From contig OX485808.1 in the NCBI GenBank assembly GCA_950295325.1, positions 1,118,501 through 1,182,500 of the forward strand: a stretch of DNA of 64,000 nt. Reading direction: 5' to 3'. Below, piece by piece: positions 1 through 10,834 of this stretch; the first letter of the stretch is position 1; each line of letters begins with the position of its first letter. This stretch comes from Polytrichum commune (taxonomy: Eukaryota > Streptophyta > Polytrichopsida > Polytrichales > Polytrichaceae). Under the pieces are notes generated by a model that worked only from the letters and a program-made list of their open reading frames with translations, was not told the DNA's origin and searched no databases. Position numbers and translations under genes: made by a program.

Positions 1-221
1 CGGTACATGAGAATAATCCTTGACATCTTGTCCAACCACAATTCCCGTTGACGTCGTCTTGAAGTGTAAAGGCTCCTCCAACTTCTCCATTTCCATGATA
101 GCATCCTCATCTTGAGTCCCATCCACATGCACTAAAGTTACGTCATTCTCTTCTATACTATCAAGCCAAGGTGTCAACCCCCCTAAAATCCACTCTTCTT
201 CGGTGAGCACCTCACATAGTT

Positions 222-1196
222 TTACAAAGAATATTCCTCACTCCGTGACTCAAGAATATCATCGCTCAAGCATGGATGGTGGGACGTGGTCATGATGTCG
301 AATTCGGACTCCAGATAATCCCTCAACCATTGGGCGTACTCCCCATCATCCCCATAATTGTAGAAACTAGGACCTAAACTACCCAAATGAACTACTCCTA
401 CCAAGGCCTCATCATTCTTGCCATCCTCCTTGTTATCACGTTCATCGTCGGAAGATAAAACAATCTCTTGTCTAATCCAACCACCTAACGACCCTATAGG
501 AACTTTGACATTTTTGTCCTCCGGACCATAAGTAATGGATGGTTTGGCTCCTCTCCAATTTACTATGGCATCCGCCATTCTCAACCAAGGCCTACTTAAC
601 AAGATGGGAAATGTATCCTTGTTAGAATGCATTTTGATGACATGAAAGGTGACCATATATTCCTCCCCTCCGGTACTAATCCTACAATCCTTAATCATTC
701 CCAAGGGCACGGCTGGACTTTGATTCGCCATATTGATGATGAAAGGTGACGGACCGGTAAGACTAAGACCCAACTTCTTTATGGTGTACTCCGGTAAGAT
801 GTTCAAACCACTACCTCCATCCACTAGCACATTAGGAACCACCTTGTCCACCACCATAACCTCAATCTCAATCGGTTTGACATCCCGTCTTGGTCCTTTC
901 GTTTGAACAATAGCCGACATCCTAGGCTTAACCTTCCTAGTCCTCCTAGTTACCGGCATTCCTTCTTTGAGAGTCTTCTTCGCCATCGGTGAAATCTCCA
1001 ACAATTGTCCAAAAGTAATATCGGCCTTGAGTGAGCTAAGATCGGCCCATAAATCGTAGCCACTCGATTTCTCCACTTTGGCCTTGCCAACACTATCAAA
1101 CTCATCCAAAGGAATTCCCGGTCCTTCCCAATCTCCCATCTCACTACCGTCCAAATCATGAATGACATTAGGCCTCTCCCTATCATGAAGAATCAC
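222..1196 (-). pseudogene. Gypsy-1 aspartic protease (retropepsin) region
   Basis: A 324-residue open frame carries a retropepsin-like core. The motif VDGGSGLNIL (about residues 126-135) replaces the usual D-T/S-G triad with D-G-G, a variant I recognise from plant Gypsy proteases. It is followed by the hydrophobic flap region and an ILLSRPWLR motif near residue 200, typical of the second half of the fold. The C-terminal third is acidic linker. The frame starts with a non-ATG codon and overlaps the previous gag frame out of phase, so a frameshift separates them. A stop at 222-224 cuts it off from the expected RT downstream. It would process the Gag-Pol polyprotein in an intact element. It is almost certainly not functional here. 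Confidence 0.75.
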
Positions 1197-2270
1197 ATTC
1201 TCCTCCCTAATTCCATAGTGGCCCTCCTAGCTACTCTAGCTACTCTATCAAATTCCGAAAGTTTAGGAGCCTCATCCGAAGAATACTCCTCTTGACCTTC
1301 TTCTTCTACCTCTGATGATGCCTTCCATCTCCTAGCTCTAGTGGTAACCGCTAATGCCGGTGCCTCATGAGTAACCTCATCTCCCAGACTCTTCAACTCA
1401 TAGGTGATGGCATTGGTGTGTGGAGGCCATTGACCTTGTTCCTCTCCACTATCCATGTGGAGAAGAAGAGTGTCACCATGATGTGACTCCACTACACCAT
1501 CCATAAACCTCACATCTTGATAATTAGACGGACCCGGATCCGTAGGAGGAGGTTGACGCCTATTGTCGAAGTTTTGTGGACCTCCTTGCCTACCTTGAAC
1601 CGGAATGTAACCATTCGCCGTTTGCAATCCCGCCGGTAGATGAGAAGTTTGTCTCGCATTACCATGGTCGTAATACAAATTCGGTGGCCTAAGCTCATTC
1701 GGTGCTCCACCTTGAGGTCTAGCTCCCCTCATGTTGTCCCTCGCTTGTTGTGGATTGGCCACCAGGTAATTCACACTAATAACCTTATCCGGTTGACGAC
1801 ATTCATCCGAAGGATGGTTCCCTCCACAATTACTACAACCATGACTTTGTCCCTCGGGCCAACATTGACCTTATGCATGCCACCTCCCACAAAACGGATG
1901 GAACTCCCTCTTCTCCACGTTTTAACCACCTTGACCTCTAGGAGGAGGTCCCCTATTGTTGCATTGTCCATATTGAGGTTATCCTTTACCTCGTTGGTTT
2001 TGTGGAGGTGGGCCACCGTTTCTTCTTTGATCACGGTTTTGCCCACTCCTACAAAACTGACAAGTATGGCCCGGTTGGCCACATTAAACACACCACAATG
2101 CCGATCAATGTCTACCTGACTCAATTGAAGGAGGAGGACCGGATTGTTGGCTCTTGATCATCAAGGACATTTGATCCGTAAGACTTTGTATTTACTTGAT
2201 CATTACCTCTTGAAATCCCAATTGGCTAGCACCCAATCTTCTCTCCATTTCGTCCAAATGAGGATCCGCT
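1193..2270 (-). pseudogene. Gypsy-1 gag C-terminal part with zinc knuckle
   Basis: The open frame 1774-1193 (193 aa) is the tail of a Gag-like protein. Translating the same frame upstream gives a zinc knuckle at 1799-1837, CSNCGGNHPSDEC, spaced C-x2-C-x3-H-x4-C. The second knuckle of the Gypsy-2 Gag has the same unusual x3 spacing. Between 1840 and 2270 this frame is Q/G/P-rich and carries several stop codons. A frameshift separates it from the capsid-like part upstream. The residues after the knuckle (ARPQGGAPNELRPP and similar) are low-complexity linker. Function in an intact element would be nucleic-acid binding by Gag. The copy is decayed. Confidence 0.65.
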
Positions 2271-3272
2271 CTAGGGTCCGGTAATGCTAGACCTAGGTCT
2301 AATGGGAATGAATTGTGGTATCAATTCATCTTCTCTTCTCCACAACCTCTCATGATATCTATCCAAGGTCTCTACCTCTCTAACCGCCCGCTTGGCATCC
2401 GCCAATGTGTGAGGATTCCTCTCAAAAATTTCCCTAATTATTCCCGACTTAAAGAATCTTTGAATGAAAAATTGTCTTAGTGTGTCATCAGTTAGCATGG
2501 TTCCCACAAACCGTGTACACACTAAATCAAACCTCCTAATGTAAGCCGAAATCTCTTCTTCCCTACATTGTTTAAACGAAGCCAATGCCCTCAAAGCCGT
2601 GCTTTGACCAACCTCCGGTCGAAACTCGTTCAAAAATTCCATTTGCAATTGCTCTCATGCTCTAAAATGTCCCTCGGCATGATCTCTATACCACTCATAA
2701 GCCTCACCCTCCAAGGTAGCGGGAAACCATACCAACCAATATCCTGAATTGGTCACCAACGAACTAGCCAACCTTTCGATGTACCTCTCCATGTGCCTAG
2801 AAGGATCCTTATCCTTGGTTCCATAAAACTTAGGAAGGTGGGAGGGCATATCCACCGCATGTAAATTTTGTGGAACCACATTTGGTAATTCTCTCGGTCT
2901 AACCAATATATCAATGGGGTCCTCATCCAATATGAGATCATCGTCATCTCCTCGCCGTGCCATGTCAACCGGTGGATCTTTTTCTATGTCACTATCAATG
3001 TGTATCGGAATCTCTTCCCTAGATGTATAAGTATCCGATGATATTTCACCAATCAAATCAGAGGGAGTTACCTCTTTCTCCACTCTAATCTCATCTTCTA
3101 ATATCTCTAACAATGGACTAAAACTAGGCTCAACATTCAAACAACTTTCTAATCTAACATCAACATCGTCCACAACATTGTCTACACTAATCCTAGATGA
3201 TCTCCTTCTACGTCTAGATCTTTCTAATCCTAATGTCAAGCTCGGTTTTTGGAATCGAGTCTTACCTTGCAT
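2271..3272 (-). pseudogene. Gypsy-1 gag N-terminal/capsid region (Retrotrans_gag)
   Basis: Two frames in the same phase (3272-2655 and 2648-2271) form one Gag segment interrupted by a single TGA at 2655-2657. Residues before the stop include LPKFYGTKDKDP, RHMERYIE and EGEAYEWYRD. Residues after it include FLNEFRP, then ISAYIRRFDLVCTRF and DDTLRQFFIQ. These match the capsid-like retrotransposon gag domain (W/F...FL..FRP...). The TGA lies where the family normally has Trp, just before EQLQMEFLNEF, so it looks like a TGG-to-TGA change. The N-terminal 120 residues are charged and not recognised. A frameshift near 2271 ends the segment. Confidence 0.75.
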
Positions 3273-4136
3273 TCCCCAAAGAATCGATCAACCCTGACTT
3301 GACCAATCATATTCCTTACTACCTTCACTCATTAATATTATCACTTTTCTTGGTGTGAATTAAAAATTGAGGAGATGGGGAAGAGAACCTGCAAGCCCAC
3401 TTAGATGAACAATCCCAAACATGGGATAGGTATGCTCATATCAATTTCCGGTTGGGCTAGAGCATCACCTCTAAAACCTTCCCTTCCATTGACACTCACC
3501 ACAATACCGAGAGTGAGGGGCTGACCGTCGTCATACACCGCATCAACCGAGGCATCACCCTCTTGTCTCCAATACTATGCTATGACTAAGAAATTACCCT
3601 CTACAACGGATAACGACAAACACGAGTACAAAAATCATTCCTTAATTAGTTACCAATTCACTTTGAAGAAATTTCGTACCTTGAGCAATCGCGTCCCCCT
3701 GCAAATTAGCACTCCCCTCGACCGTGACTCAAGCGATAATAAAAACAAAATTTCTAAACTAACAATCTAATCTAAGCAAAACCCCAAGACTTAGAGACTC
3801 ACCCCGAGGTGAGTGTCAAAGTCTAATGTCCTAAGGTTAATTACCCCTCTAATTTCTTAGTGAACTAATCGATCATAAGTTCTTTTATATTTTTAGTAAC
3901 TCCCCAAAAATGTTGAGGACGTACCTTCGCCGTGCTCCCTCCTCAAAACAAAGATGCATAAAAAAAATATGCAATTCATTCCAAGAAAATAAAGAAAATG
4001 AACTAAACTAGAAAATCACCAAAATCACAAAGTATAAGTAAGATACTTACCATGAGTTAAGTGTTTATCCCTATATCCCACGATGTCGCCTCTAAGTCTT
4101 CCCCAATCGTCTCCAAGTCTTCCTAATCTCGCTTAA
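3273..4136 (-). other. Gypsy-1 untranslated leader
   Basis: This stretch lies between the primer-binding site and the first gag frame. I see no convincing coding sequence in it, and the short open frames are chance. It is the usual position of the 5' leader and packaging region of an LTR retrotransposon. Confidence 0.5.
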
Positions 4137-4154
4137 CTCCCGGCGGACGCACCA
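4137..4154 (-). promoter_or_regulatory. Gypsy-1 primer-binding site
   Basis: On the minus strand, four bases after the LTR ends, the sequence reads TGGTGCGTCCGCCGGGAG. It begins with TGG, the complement of a tRNA CCA end, and continues as a plausible acceptor-stem plus T-arm complement. I could not assign the tRNA with certainty (an arginine-type tRNA is possible). The position fixes the LTR boundary. Confidence 0.65.
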
Positions 4155-4158
4155 TTTA

Positions 4159-4360
4159 TGTGAGGCCAAACCACACACCCTTAAGCGTCCTAGTCCGGGT
4201 GAGGGAACGGGTATCACATTCGTGTTGATACAATTCCCTCTTACCAACTCCATAAAATTCCATTTAAATTCCCATTAAATATTTTACACCAATTTATTCC
4301 ATAACACAAGTACAACCATTGAAAAATGCTCTTCCCCAATTATTCCCTTCTACCCACACA
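4159..4360 (-). repeat. Gypsy-1 5' LTR (202 bp)
   Basis: The plus strand reads TGTGAGG... to ...CCCACACA, giving TG...CA ends in both orientations. The primer-binding site lies just inside. The last 60 bp in element orientation match the end of the solo LTR at 5870-5930, including CACCCGGACTAGGACGCT. The partner LTR is outside the window, so the target-site duplication cannot be checked. Confidence 0.7.
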
Positions 4361-4408
4361 GTATATGTATGTATATATATACATATATATACATATATAT
4401 ATATATAA
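4361..4408. repeat. TA/TATATG microsatellite
   Basis: Alternating TATATG and TA repeats lie between the Gypsy-1 LTR and the left end of duplication copy A. A shorter TA run (19424-19442) sits at the same place in copy B. Confidence 0.85.
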
Positions 4409-4924
4409 CACATTAATTTAAGTTTCATTTTAGAATAGCAAAGACCCTTTCAAATGGTAAGCTACAAAAATTATAACCTTCATGCTATTTAGGATTTTGT
4501 AATGTTTTTGACGTGCAAGTTAATTACATGCTTTATCAACGATTCACTTTGGGAATGAAATCCTAGTGTGAGCCCAAAATGGTGCCCACATGTGGTGATT
4601 AACTCTTCGAAACCAATTTTAGTTTGACTTTGATGTGTTATGATGATTCACAAAACATAAAAAGAGTGAAGTGTGGTGTGGATTTAACTTTAGGCATTAG
4701 GTGGTGTTGTGTGATTATTTCAAGGTTGATTTCAATAAGAGAATGCCTTGATTATGTGAGTAGGGGGGAAGGTGAGGCAAGGTGAGCTCCGCGGGCTAAA
4801 TGCCCACTTTTGGATCCACCTTGTTGGTTTAGAAATGAGAAGGTTTTGTGGATGGGGATTAGTCCCTACTTTGGAGGAGAGGGTTAAAGGATTGTGATTG
4901 GAGGTGCTAATCCTCTCACCCTAT

Positions 4925-5012
4925 CCTCACCTCTCTCTCCCTCTCTCCCTCTCTCCCTCTTTGTTACTTAAGGTGTTTTTCTCTCATTTTCCTCTCTCTC
5001 TCTCTCTCTCAA
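4925..5012. repeat. Pyrimidine (CT/CTCTCTCC) microsatellites inside solo LTR
   Basis: Two CT-rich runs sit in the U3-like part of the LTR, separated by a short spacer. Such tracts are common in plant LTR promoters. A promoter role here is only a guess. Confidence 0.7.
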
Positions 5013-5226
5013 TGCCTCCCAAGTGAGTGAGCTCTTAGAGCTTAAGATTGCACGTGGTGATTAGGTAGTAGGTAGTGAAATTAGTGTGTTAGATTAGTTC
5101 AATACTTAGGAGCAAGGAAAAGGAAAGAAGAAGAAAAACCTAGAAAACATTTGATTAGTGGATGAAAGGGTTTGTATTAAGGTGCAGCTAGTAGCTGGGT
5201 TACCTATTCGGGTGTTGGAACTCTGT

Positions 5227-5385
5227 GGGATTAGACTGCAGCTGGGCTGCTGGGTGGCTAACAACACCGAGACCGTGGAATTAGACTGCAGTTGGGCTGC
5301 TAGGTGGCTAACAGCACCGAGACTGTGGGATTAGACTGCAGCTGAGCTGCTGGAAGGGCTAACAGCACCGAGACCGTGGGCTAGA
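5227..5385. repeat. 50-bp tandem repeat, three copies, inside solo LTR
   Basis: The unit begins TTAGACTGCAGCTGGGCTGC and recurs at 5231, 5281 and 5331, an exact 50-bp spacing. Each copy ends with AACA(A/G)CACCGAGAC. The copies differ at several bases. It is absent from the related short Gypsy-1 LTR. Confidence 0.85.
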
Positions 5386-5935
5386 TTGCAGTCGCGATGC
5401 TTAGTAACAAATCATAATTAGGCCATCTAGGGGTTAGCAAGGTTAAGCTCAATTAGTGGGTGTTGGCACATTAAAAACTAAATCACATTAGGCCATTTTA
5501 GTGGTGGCCAAGTAGTTAGATTCATTAGGCTAGTTGGTGCCACGTGTGGATTTGTATGAGTGGGTTTAACCATTGAGAAGAGTGTTTTTTTCAACACTTG
5601 CACCTCTCGGTCAAAATAACTCACTTGCATTATTAATGGAGAATGTGGAGGACTCTTGCAATGGCAAGAAAAAGGAGGTGAAGATCAAAAGAGTGAGGGG
5701 AATGTCCGTAAGGGCATGTGCGGCTAAAGCCGCGGGTTGGACTCTTGAGAAATCCAACTCTACCACAAGCCAAGAGGCCAACATTAATAAAACACAATGA
5801 GTGAGACAATATGTGTTCATTTGAACATGAAAATTACTTTGCACATGGTTCAAGGTTGTAGTAGATACATGTGATTCTCAAAGCCATCACCCGGACTAGG
5901 ACGCTAAAGGGTGGTGGATTTGGCCTCACACCTAG

Positions 5936-6290
5936 TCAATTCTTTATTTAGTAAGTGGGCGTGCACATATATATTGGAATTTGGACCTTGAAGACGAAGT
6001 GCACTCCATATGACTTTTGTGGACAAACGGCCTTCAAGAATGCAAGGGCAATGTATTTTTTGAAGTTAGACGGGGTGGGCAAGAGTTTTCAATTAGGATT
6101 TTAACAATTTTATGGGGGGTTGCCCCACCCCCTATCCACCTCCCTATAAAAGCTCGTAGTGGGAGGTATCACATCCACTATTATAGTCTAGTTAATACCT
6201 TCTACTTTCACAAAGTATTCATATGCATTTAAACTAATTACGTGTGATTGAATGTAACTAAATCTAGTTAATTCTGATTAATCCTAAGAG
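5936..6290 (+). repeat. Foldback-family dispersed repeat, copy A left (continues from 4415-4561)
   Basis: Together with 4415-4561 (split by the solo LTR), this is one copy of a dispersed repeat. The same blocks occur at 12880-13490 (minus), 13500-14130 (plus), 14990-15290 (minus), 19454-19965 (plus) and 41840-42260 (plus). Landmarks are AATGGCAAAGACCC, GGCCTTCAAGAATGCAAGGGC, and a following block AAAGTATTCATATGCATTT. No coding content is recognised. Confidence 0.75.
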
Positions 6291-6305
6291 GGAGTGGCTT
6301 TTACG

Positions 6306-6772
6306 GGTACCTCCAAACAAATAAGTTGATCTGCGAGTGCCTTGGCCTTATTGACGTGCTCCAACAAGTCGTCGTCTTCTTGCATCTTGCATGTGAAAAA
6401 CTTACGGCTACTGAAAATGATGTTGGACAAATTCTTCATCTCGTGAATGTTGCAAAGAGTTTTTCATGCTTTCACGGGTTTTTTACAATTTTTAATATGC
6501 GCAAATTGGATATCCACCAAGTTGAGGCCAATGATGAACATGCCCTTTTTGATGCGTCTTTGGTATTCCTTCAACACTTTAGGATATGTATTGGAAGGTG
6601 GAAGTTCCTCATATCCATCCACAATGTCCCAAAGATCCATGGATGCCAAAAACATTTCGATTTTTAACTTCCAAAGATTGAAGTTCCCTCCATTGAACTT
6701 GTCAATGACTCTAGCGGCCTCACTCTCAAATGATGTCATCATACGTTCGGATATACTCTCAAAACACTTCAA
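6306..6772 (-). pseudogene. Ty1/Copia gag remnant (copy A)
   Basis: The minus-strand frame contains FESEAARVIDKFNGGNFNLW, KLKIEMFLASMDLWDIVDG and the following segment. This is the characteristic N-terminal part of plant Copia Gag (UBN2-like). After a stop near 6464, the continuing Gag sequence appears in another frame (NIHEMKNLSNIIFSR, then QEDDDLLEHVNKAKALADQL), so at least one frameshift is present. The fragment ends near 6300. The protease and pol regions are missing. The matching relic in copy B is at 19989-20449. It is a dead fragment that predates the duplication. Confidence 0.85.
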
Positions 6773-7059
6773 CTTACTCTCTTTTTTTGCCTATATTTAA
6801 CCCGGATCAAACTAAGAGTTTATTTTTTACACTCAAAATGTGTGTTTGCGCCTCAAATACTTAAAGTTAGATCTTCTATACTTCAAGAGAATCCTTAAAA
6901 CTCTCAAATCATTCAAATAAGATTTATTTAACCTCAAATGTGTTGCACTTTCAAATACCTCGACTCAAATCTTCTACACCTCAAGAGAAGTCCTAAGACA
7001 TTCAAATCACTCAATTTTGTATTGATCTCAAATATGCCTTACATTCTCAAATAAGTTTC

Positions 7060-7450
7060 TCAACACTCAAGCCTCTCAAATCATGTGCTATTGGAGTCTA
7101 AATACCTTTAAAGCTCTCAAAGAACCTTTGAACACTTAAAATATTCAAGTGAATTGCTTTGAAGTCTAAACACCTCCAAACTTCTCAAATAATCATCTCA
7201 AATAATCAGTCTCTCGAGTCATGTGTTATTAGAGTCTAAACATCTTCAAAATTCTCAAAGGAACCCTTAAATGCTCCAAAATTCAAATCAAATGTTTTGA
7301 AGTCTAAACACCTCCAAACTTCTCAAATAAACCTCTTAACACTCAAGCCTCTCAAGTCATGTGCTATTGGAGTTTAAATGCCTTCAAAACTCTCAAAGAA
7401 ACCCTCGAATGCTCAAAACATTCAAGTCAAATGCTTTGAAGTCTCATAAC
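7060..7450. repeat. 138-bp tandem repeat, three units (copy A)
   Basis: The motif TCATGTGCTATTGGAGT recurs at 7081, 7219 and 7357, exactly 138 bp apart. Each unit contains two related half-units (GAGTCTAAA... and GAAGTCTAAACACCTCCAAAC), so the basic period is about 69 bp. The region is rich in CTCAAA. Copy B has lost one half-unit. Confidence 0.85.
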
Positions 7451-7545
7451 CTTCAACTCTCCAAAGCTCCAAAGCGCCAACCCCTCAAGATTCACTCCGC
7501 AACCTCAAAGCAATCAAATTTCTAGGCACTTCACTTGCATGGTGG

Positions 7546-7550
7546 GCCCA
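7546..7550. other. Empty target site of Gypsy-2 in copy A (GCCCA)
   Basis: GGTGGGCCCACAACTTATTGG is uninterrupted here. In copy B the same site is split by Gypsy-2, with GCCCA on both sides (21153-21157 and 35837-35841). This is the pre-insertion allele. Confidence 0.92.
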
Positions 7551-8509
7551 CAACTTATTGGAATCAATAGGAGATAAGATTGTACAAGTATTGATACCTA
7601 TTCTAAGGCATATGAACAATGTTTGGAGTGAGGTGGGTTTATGCTCTCCTTGCTTTTTTTTATTGATTTTTTTATCTTCATTGGTTCACACAAATAATAT
7701 GGGATAATTCTTATCCCTCTTCGGACTAGCATATTAGTCCAATTTTAACCTTATTATTTTTTATTCCTCTTTCATTATATTTCCATTTCCTACAATCAAT
7801 CTAATGTTCTACCCTCTACAGTTAATGGTTAATAAATGTTTGTCAAAAGAAAAAACACAATCAAATATGTGGAAAAAGTGCTCCAGGATACTAAAACCAT
7901 AATGTTTTTGGTCAAATGCCTAAAAAGAAGGAGAAAAATATTATTTAGATTGGTTTAAATGTAGAGTTTTCTTGAAAAAAAATTGTCAACATAAATTACT
8001 TGCCTCTATAAATTAATGTGTTTTCAAATCCTTATGACGTTCTCCTTCACAAAATTCAAAGTTAATTCATATTTTCATAATTTCACTTAAAATTATGCAC
8101 GGTAATGGAATTATGTACACTGATACAAATCAATGCTCTTTGGAACACCTACAATGAACACACTTGTCATCCGTGTCAATGGACCACGGTCCAAATGACT
8201 AGCTCTTTTAATAATGTGAGCCATCATGTTGAAGAAGGCACCTCATGAGGTGATCACTGTTGGTCAATATTTGTGTAGTTTTAAAATTAGTCATTTATGT
8301 GGAGTTGGCCCCACGTTGGTTTTTTTTATAGGTTTAGTATGGCAACAATGCCCTATTGGTGATGGCTTTAGTAGTCAACTACTTTCATTTATGTAGGTGT
8401 GTCAATCACCCACTTGTTTACCTACCAGCGACGGTTGACCACACGCTACTACCCCAAGGAGGATATATCAAATCATGTGATTGGAAGTGACTAGGATTTA
8501 ACCTCAATA
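7551..8509. other. Intergenic AT-rich DNA, no gene seen
   Basis: The sequence is collinear with 35842-36800 in copy B. I see no open frame with recognisable protein similarity and no RNA gene. Confidence 0.5.
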
Positions 8510-8680
8510 TAGTCTAACCTCGTTAATAGGACACTCGTTTATACAACACCCTTGATAGTATGACACATTTTTGCGAGACCAAATTTTTTAGTTCAAAACT
8601 CCCTCTTTTATACGACTACGACATTCGATAATGCGACATTTAAAATCTCCGTTTTGTCATATTAAAGAGGTAGTTAACAT
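8510..8680 (+). mobile_element. Pogo-like MITE-like element, copy A
   Basis: The element runs from TAGTCTAACCTCGTTAATA to CATATTAAAGAGGTAGTTAA. The ends are imperfect inverted repeats of the AACCTC...TAATACGACA type, similar in style to Emigrant/pogo MITE termini. It is shared with copy B (36800-36976), so it predates the duplication. A related element lies in opposite orientation at 18134-18299. No transposase is present. Confidence 0.55.
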
Positions 8681-9387
8681 TCAAATATTTTTCATCTATA
8701 TTATGTACATCTAAAATACATCCATTTTCACTTGGGAACTACTTGGGAACTTCACTTATCATTAGGAACTTAATGAGAATTAGGGTTACCAATTTAAAAT
8801 TTATTTTTCCCTCTTCCAAATTGTTATAATTTTGGCTACTCATTAAAGCTTACACATTAGATTTCATGTGTTATTATTGAATGTCCACGAAGGAACGTTC
8901 TATCTTTGTTTCGTTCTAGAAATCTTGTACATCTAGTCTAGATCTAGACGGGAGTCACCTTCTTAATTGATTACCAATGTGTGAAAGGGTGAGGAAATTA
9001 CTGCCTACAAGTGTCTTTCATTCACCCAACAAAGAAGCCCTAAAATAGTACACAAGCCACATTTTACTATTTGAAGACATTTGGACACTAGATTTAGGTT
9101 CAAAGAGCCCAAATTAGTCTAGTCTAAGTTATTTGAGATGAAACCACCAAAAATATATAAGGGACAAGTTTTAATGTTGGATGGATGAGAGGTATTTTAC
9201 TTTCTACATTCTTACATTACAAGGCAAAAGCCGGATTCACATATAGATTGCTTCAAAGCCCTCTACTTACACATGTGGTATGCAATGAGTTGGTGGCTAA
9301 AGTGCTGGAGTGGGGCTACGGCATTTGGTGCTCGAAATCCTTGGCCAGCACCTCTTGACCTCTCATCTTGTAGGTGAGAAGGGCCTA
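8681..9387. other. Intergenic DNA, no gene seen
   Basis: The stretch is collinear with copy B 36977-37676. No coding or RNA feature is recognised. Confidence 0.5.
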
Positions 9388-9553
9388 CCCATATGTTAGA
9401 CTTAATTTTAATTGAATGTAGATGATTATTCATTTTTTGAAAGTTACCACTAAAATTTACTGCTAGTTTAGGGTTTGAAATTACAACAAATACCGTAGAC
9501 TTGAAATTACTATGTCAAAAAATGAATTTGGTAACTACTAAAAACAAGATTAA
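9388..9553. repeat. 165-bp dispersed repeat, copy 1
   Basis: The block from TACCCATATGTTAGACTT to the TTGGTAACTACTAAAA region is repeated at 18913-19078 and 37677-37843. The third location lies at the A/B junction, outside the collinear pairing. It is therefore a mobile or junction-associated repeat. Confidence 0.75.
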
Positions 9554-9681
9554 CGTTTGCATACAAGAATATATTTGTATCAAGAGCCATCATAATTAGT
9601 TTGTCATAAAATGTAAGGTAGACCCGGACAATCCGACAAGGTCAACAATAGGAGGAGGTTTGTGTCAAAGGGGGCATATGA

Positions 9682-10010
9682 GGTACACAAAACCAAATAG
9701 ATTTGTTGGCGGTTCAATTCCTAGCCATGTAATCTTCCCTCTACTTGATGGAAAAAGTAGCCACCTGGCCACACACCTCCTATGTTCTCCTAAAAATAAA
9801 ATAAAAAAACCTTTCCCTTAAGGTTCAAGACTAAACTACCGAATGATAGTGGAGAGGTACACAAAACCAAATAAATTTGTTGGCGGTTCAATTCCTAGCC
9901 ATGTAATCTTCTCTCTACTTGATGGAAAAAGTAGCCAAGTGGTCACACACCTCCTGTGTTCCCCTCAAAAAAAGAATAGAAAAGAAAAGAAAAAACCCTT
10001 TCCTACTAGT
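9682..10010 (+). repeat. SINE-like tandem repeat, two units (copy A)
   Basis: GGTACACAAAACC recurs at 9682 and 9856 (174-bp period). Each unit contains GGTTCAATTCC, close to a tRNA B box, about 45 bp after an A-box-like GATAGTGGAGAGG, and ends in an A-rich stretch. This suggests a tRNA-derived SINE amplified in tandem. Copy B has three units. The left flank present in B (37977-38313) is deleted here. Confidence 0.5.
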
Positions 10011-10834
10011 GTTTCCTAGTACTGAATGTTCGGACAATAAGCTCTTGCAAGCTGTGTTGCGGATGGGGCATTTCTAACAAATCTGTAGTTGCTTTCTCAG
10101 CTTCTTGGTTACTCGTGGATACTAGCTCTGGGCAAGGATGGGACAGAAATTCAAGTTACAGAAGCTGTTCCTTGCTGCAAACAATTTAGGTCATCAGAAC
10201 CTCTGATCTAATCATCACTACAATCTTCACTACAATTAGGGGTAATAATTACCTAGCCACTTGCAACCACTTATTCGTCTGCAAAACATTGACAAATTTT
10301 ATGATTTCTGTGCAGATATATATATTGACAGATTCAAAATGTTCACAAATATCATACATCTGTAGTCAACATCAACACGGTACAAACTACTTCGGTGTCG
10401 CCCATGAGCAAGTGATTATTCTAGGAATTCCTACCTAACTTCACTGAAAAAACCAATTAGTGAGTGTGGTACTAATTCAAGTCACACGCAGGATCAAGTC
10501 AGATCACAAACTTACTGAAAGCTGAAGTTGCGTAAAGGAATTTAGTATCACCTTCACTAATTTCCCACACTCACTAATTGGTATATTTAGTGTAGTTACT
10601 ACTTCAACAGTTGCCATGCTAAGCTAAGCTAAACTGAGCTAACTAGAATCTGTTCTTACGATAGACATGCCATAGAAACTCAGGGACATTCAAACAATTT
10701 GACCATACATATTAAACATCAGAGGTAAGTTAATGAAGTACTCCCGTCCTGCCTCTGGAAGTCTCTAGAGAAATGTTATGTAACCAAAAGCCTTACAATT
10801 TTAAAAAGGCAAGCTGGGATGCAATATGAGGGTT
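10011..10834. other. Noncoding DNA downstream of the small gene (copy A)
   Basis: Collinear with 38840-39669. It may include the 3' UTR of the minus-strand gene ending at 10835. No other feature is recognised. Confidence 0.4.

Larger units (their letters stand above)
1..4360 (-). mobile_element. Gypsy-1: decayed Ty3/Gypsy LTR retrotransposon, 5' part
   Basis: Reading on the minus strand, a 202-bp LTR (4160s end, TG...CA) is followed by a primer-binding site, an untranslated leader, a gag-like region, a zinc knuckle and an aspartic protease. This is the order expected for a Gypsy element. RT, RNase H, integrase and the 3' LTR must lie beyond base 1. The coding region is broken by several frameshifts and stops, so this is a dead copy. 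Its LTR 3' end is clearly related to that of the solo LTR at 4567-5930, although the two LTRs differ greatly in length. Bases 1-221 continue downstream of the protease stop without a domain I can name. Confidence 0.85.
4567..5930 (+). mobile_element. Solo LTR (1364 bp) with 5-bp TSD CCTAG
   Basis: The insert runs TGTGAG... to ...CCTCACA and is flanked by CCTAG at 4562-4566 and 5931-5935. Copy B at 19609-19613 shows the empty site with one CCTAG in otherwise matching flanks, which proves insertion after the duplication. There is no internal coding region, so it is a solo LTR formed by LTR-LTR recombination. Its final 60 bp resemble the Gypsy-1 LTR end, placing it in a related Gypsy family. It contains CT microsatellites and a 50-bp tandem repeat. 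The short open frames inside are chance. Confidence 0.92.

Noticed and set aside
7060-7450. CRISPR-like array for the 138-bp repeats
   Set aside because: Units are directly adjacent without unique spacers, in a plant nuclear context; an ordinary tandem repeat.
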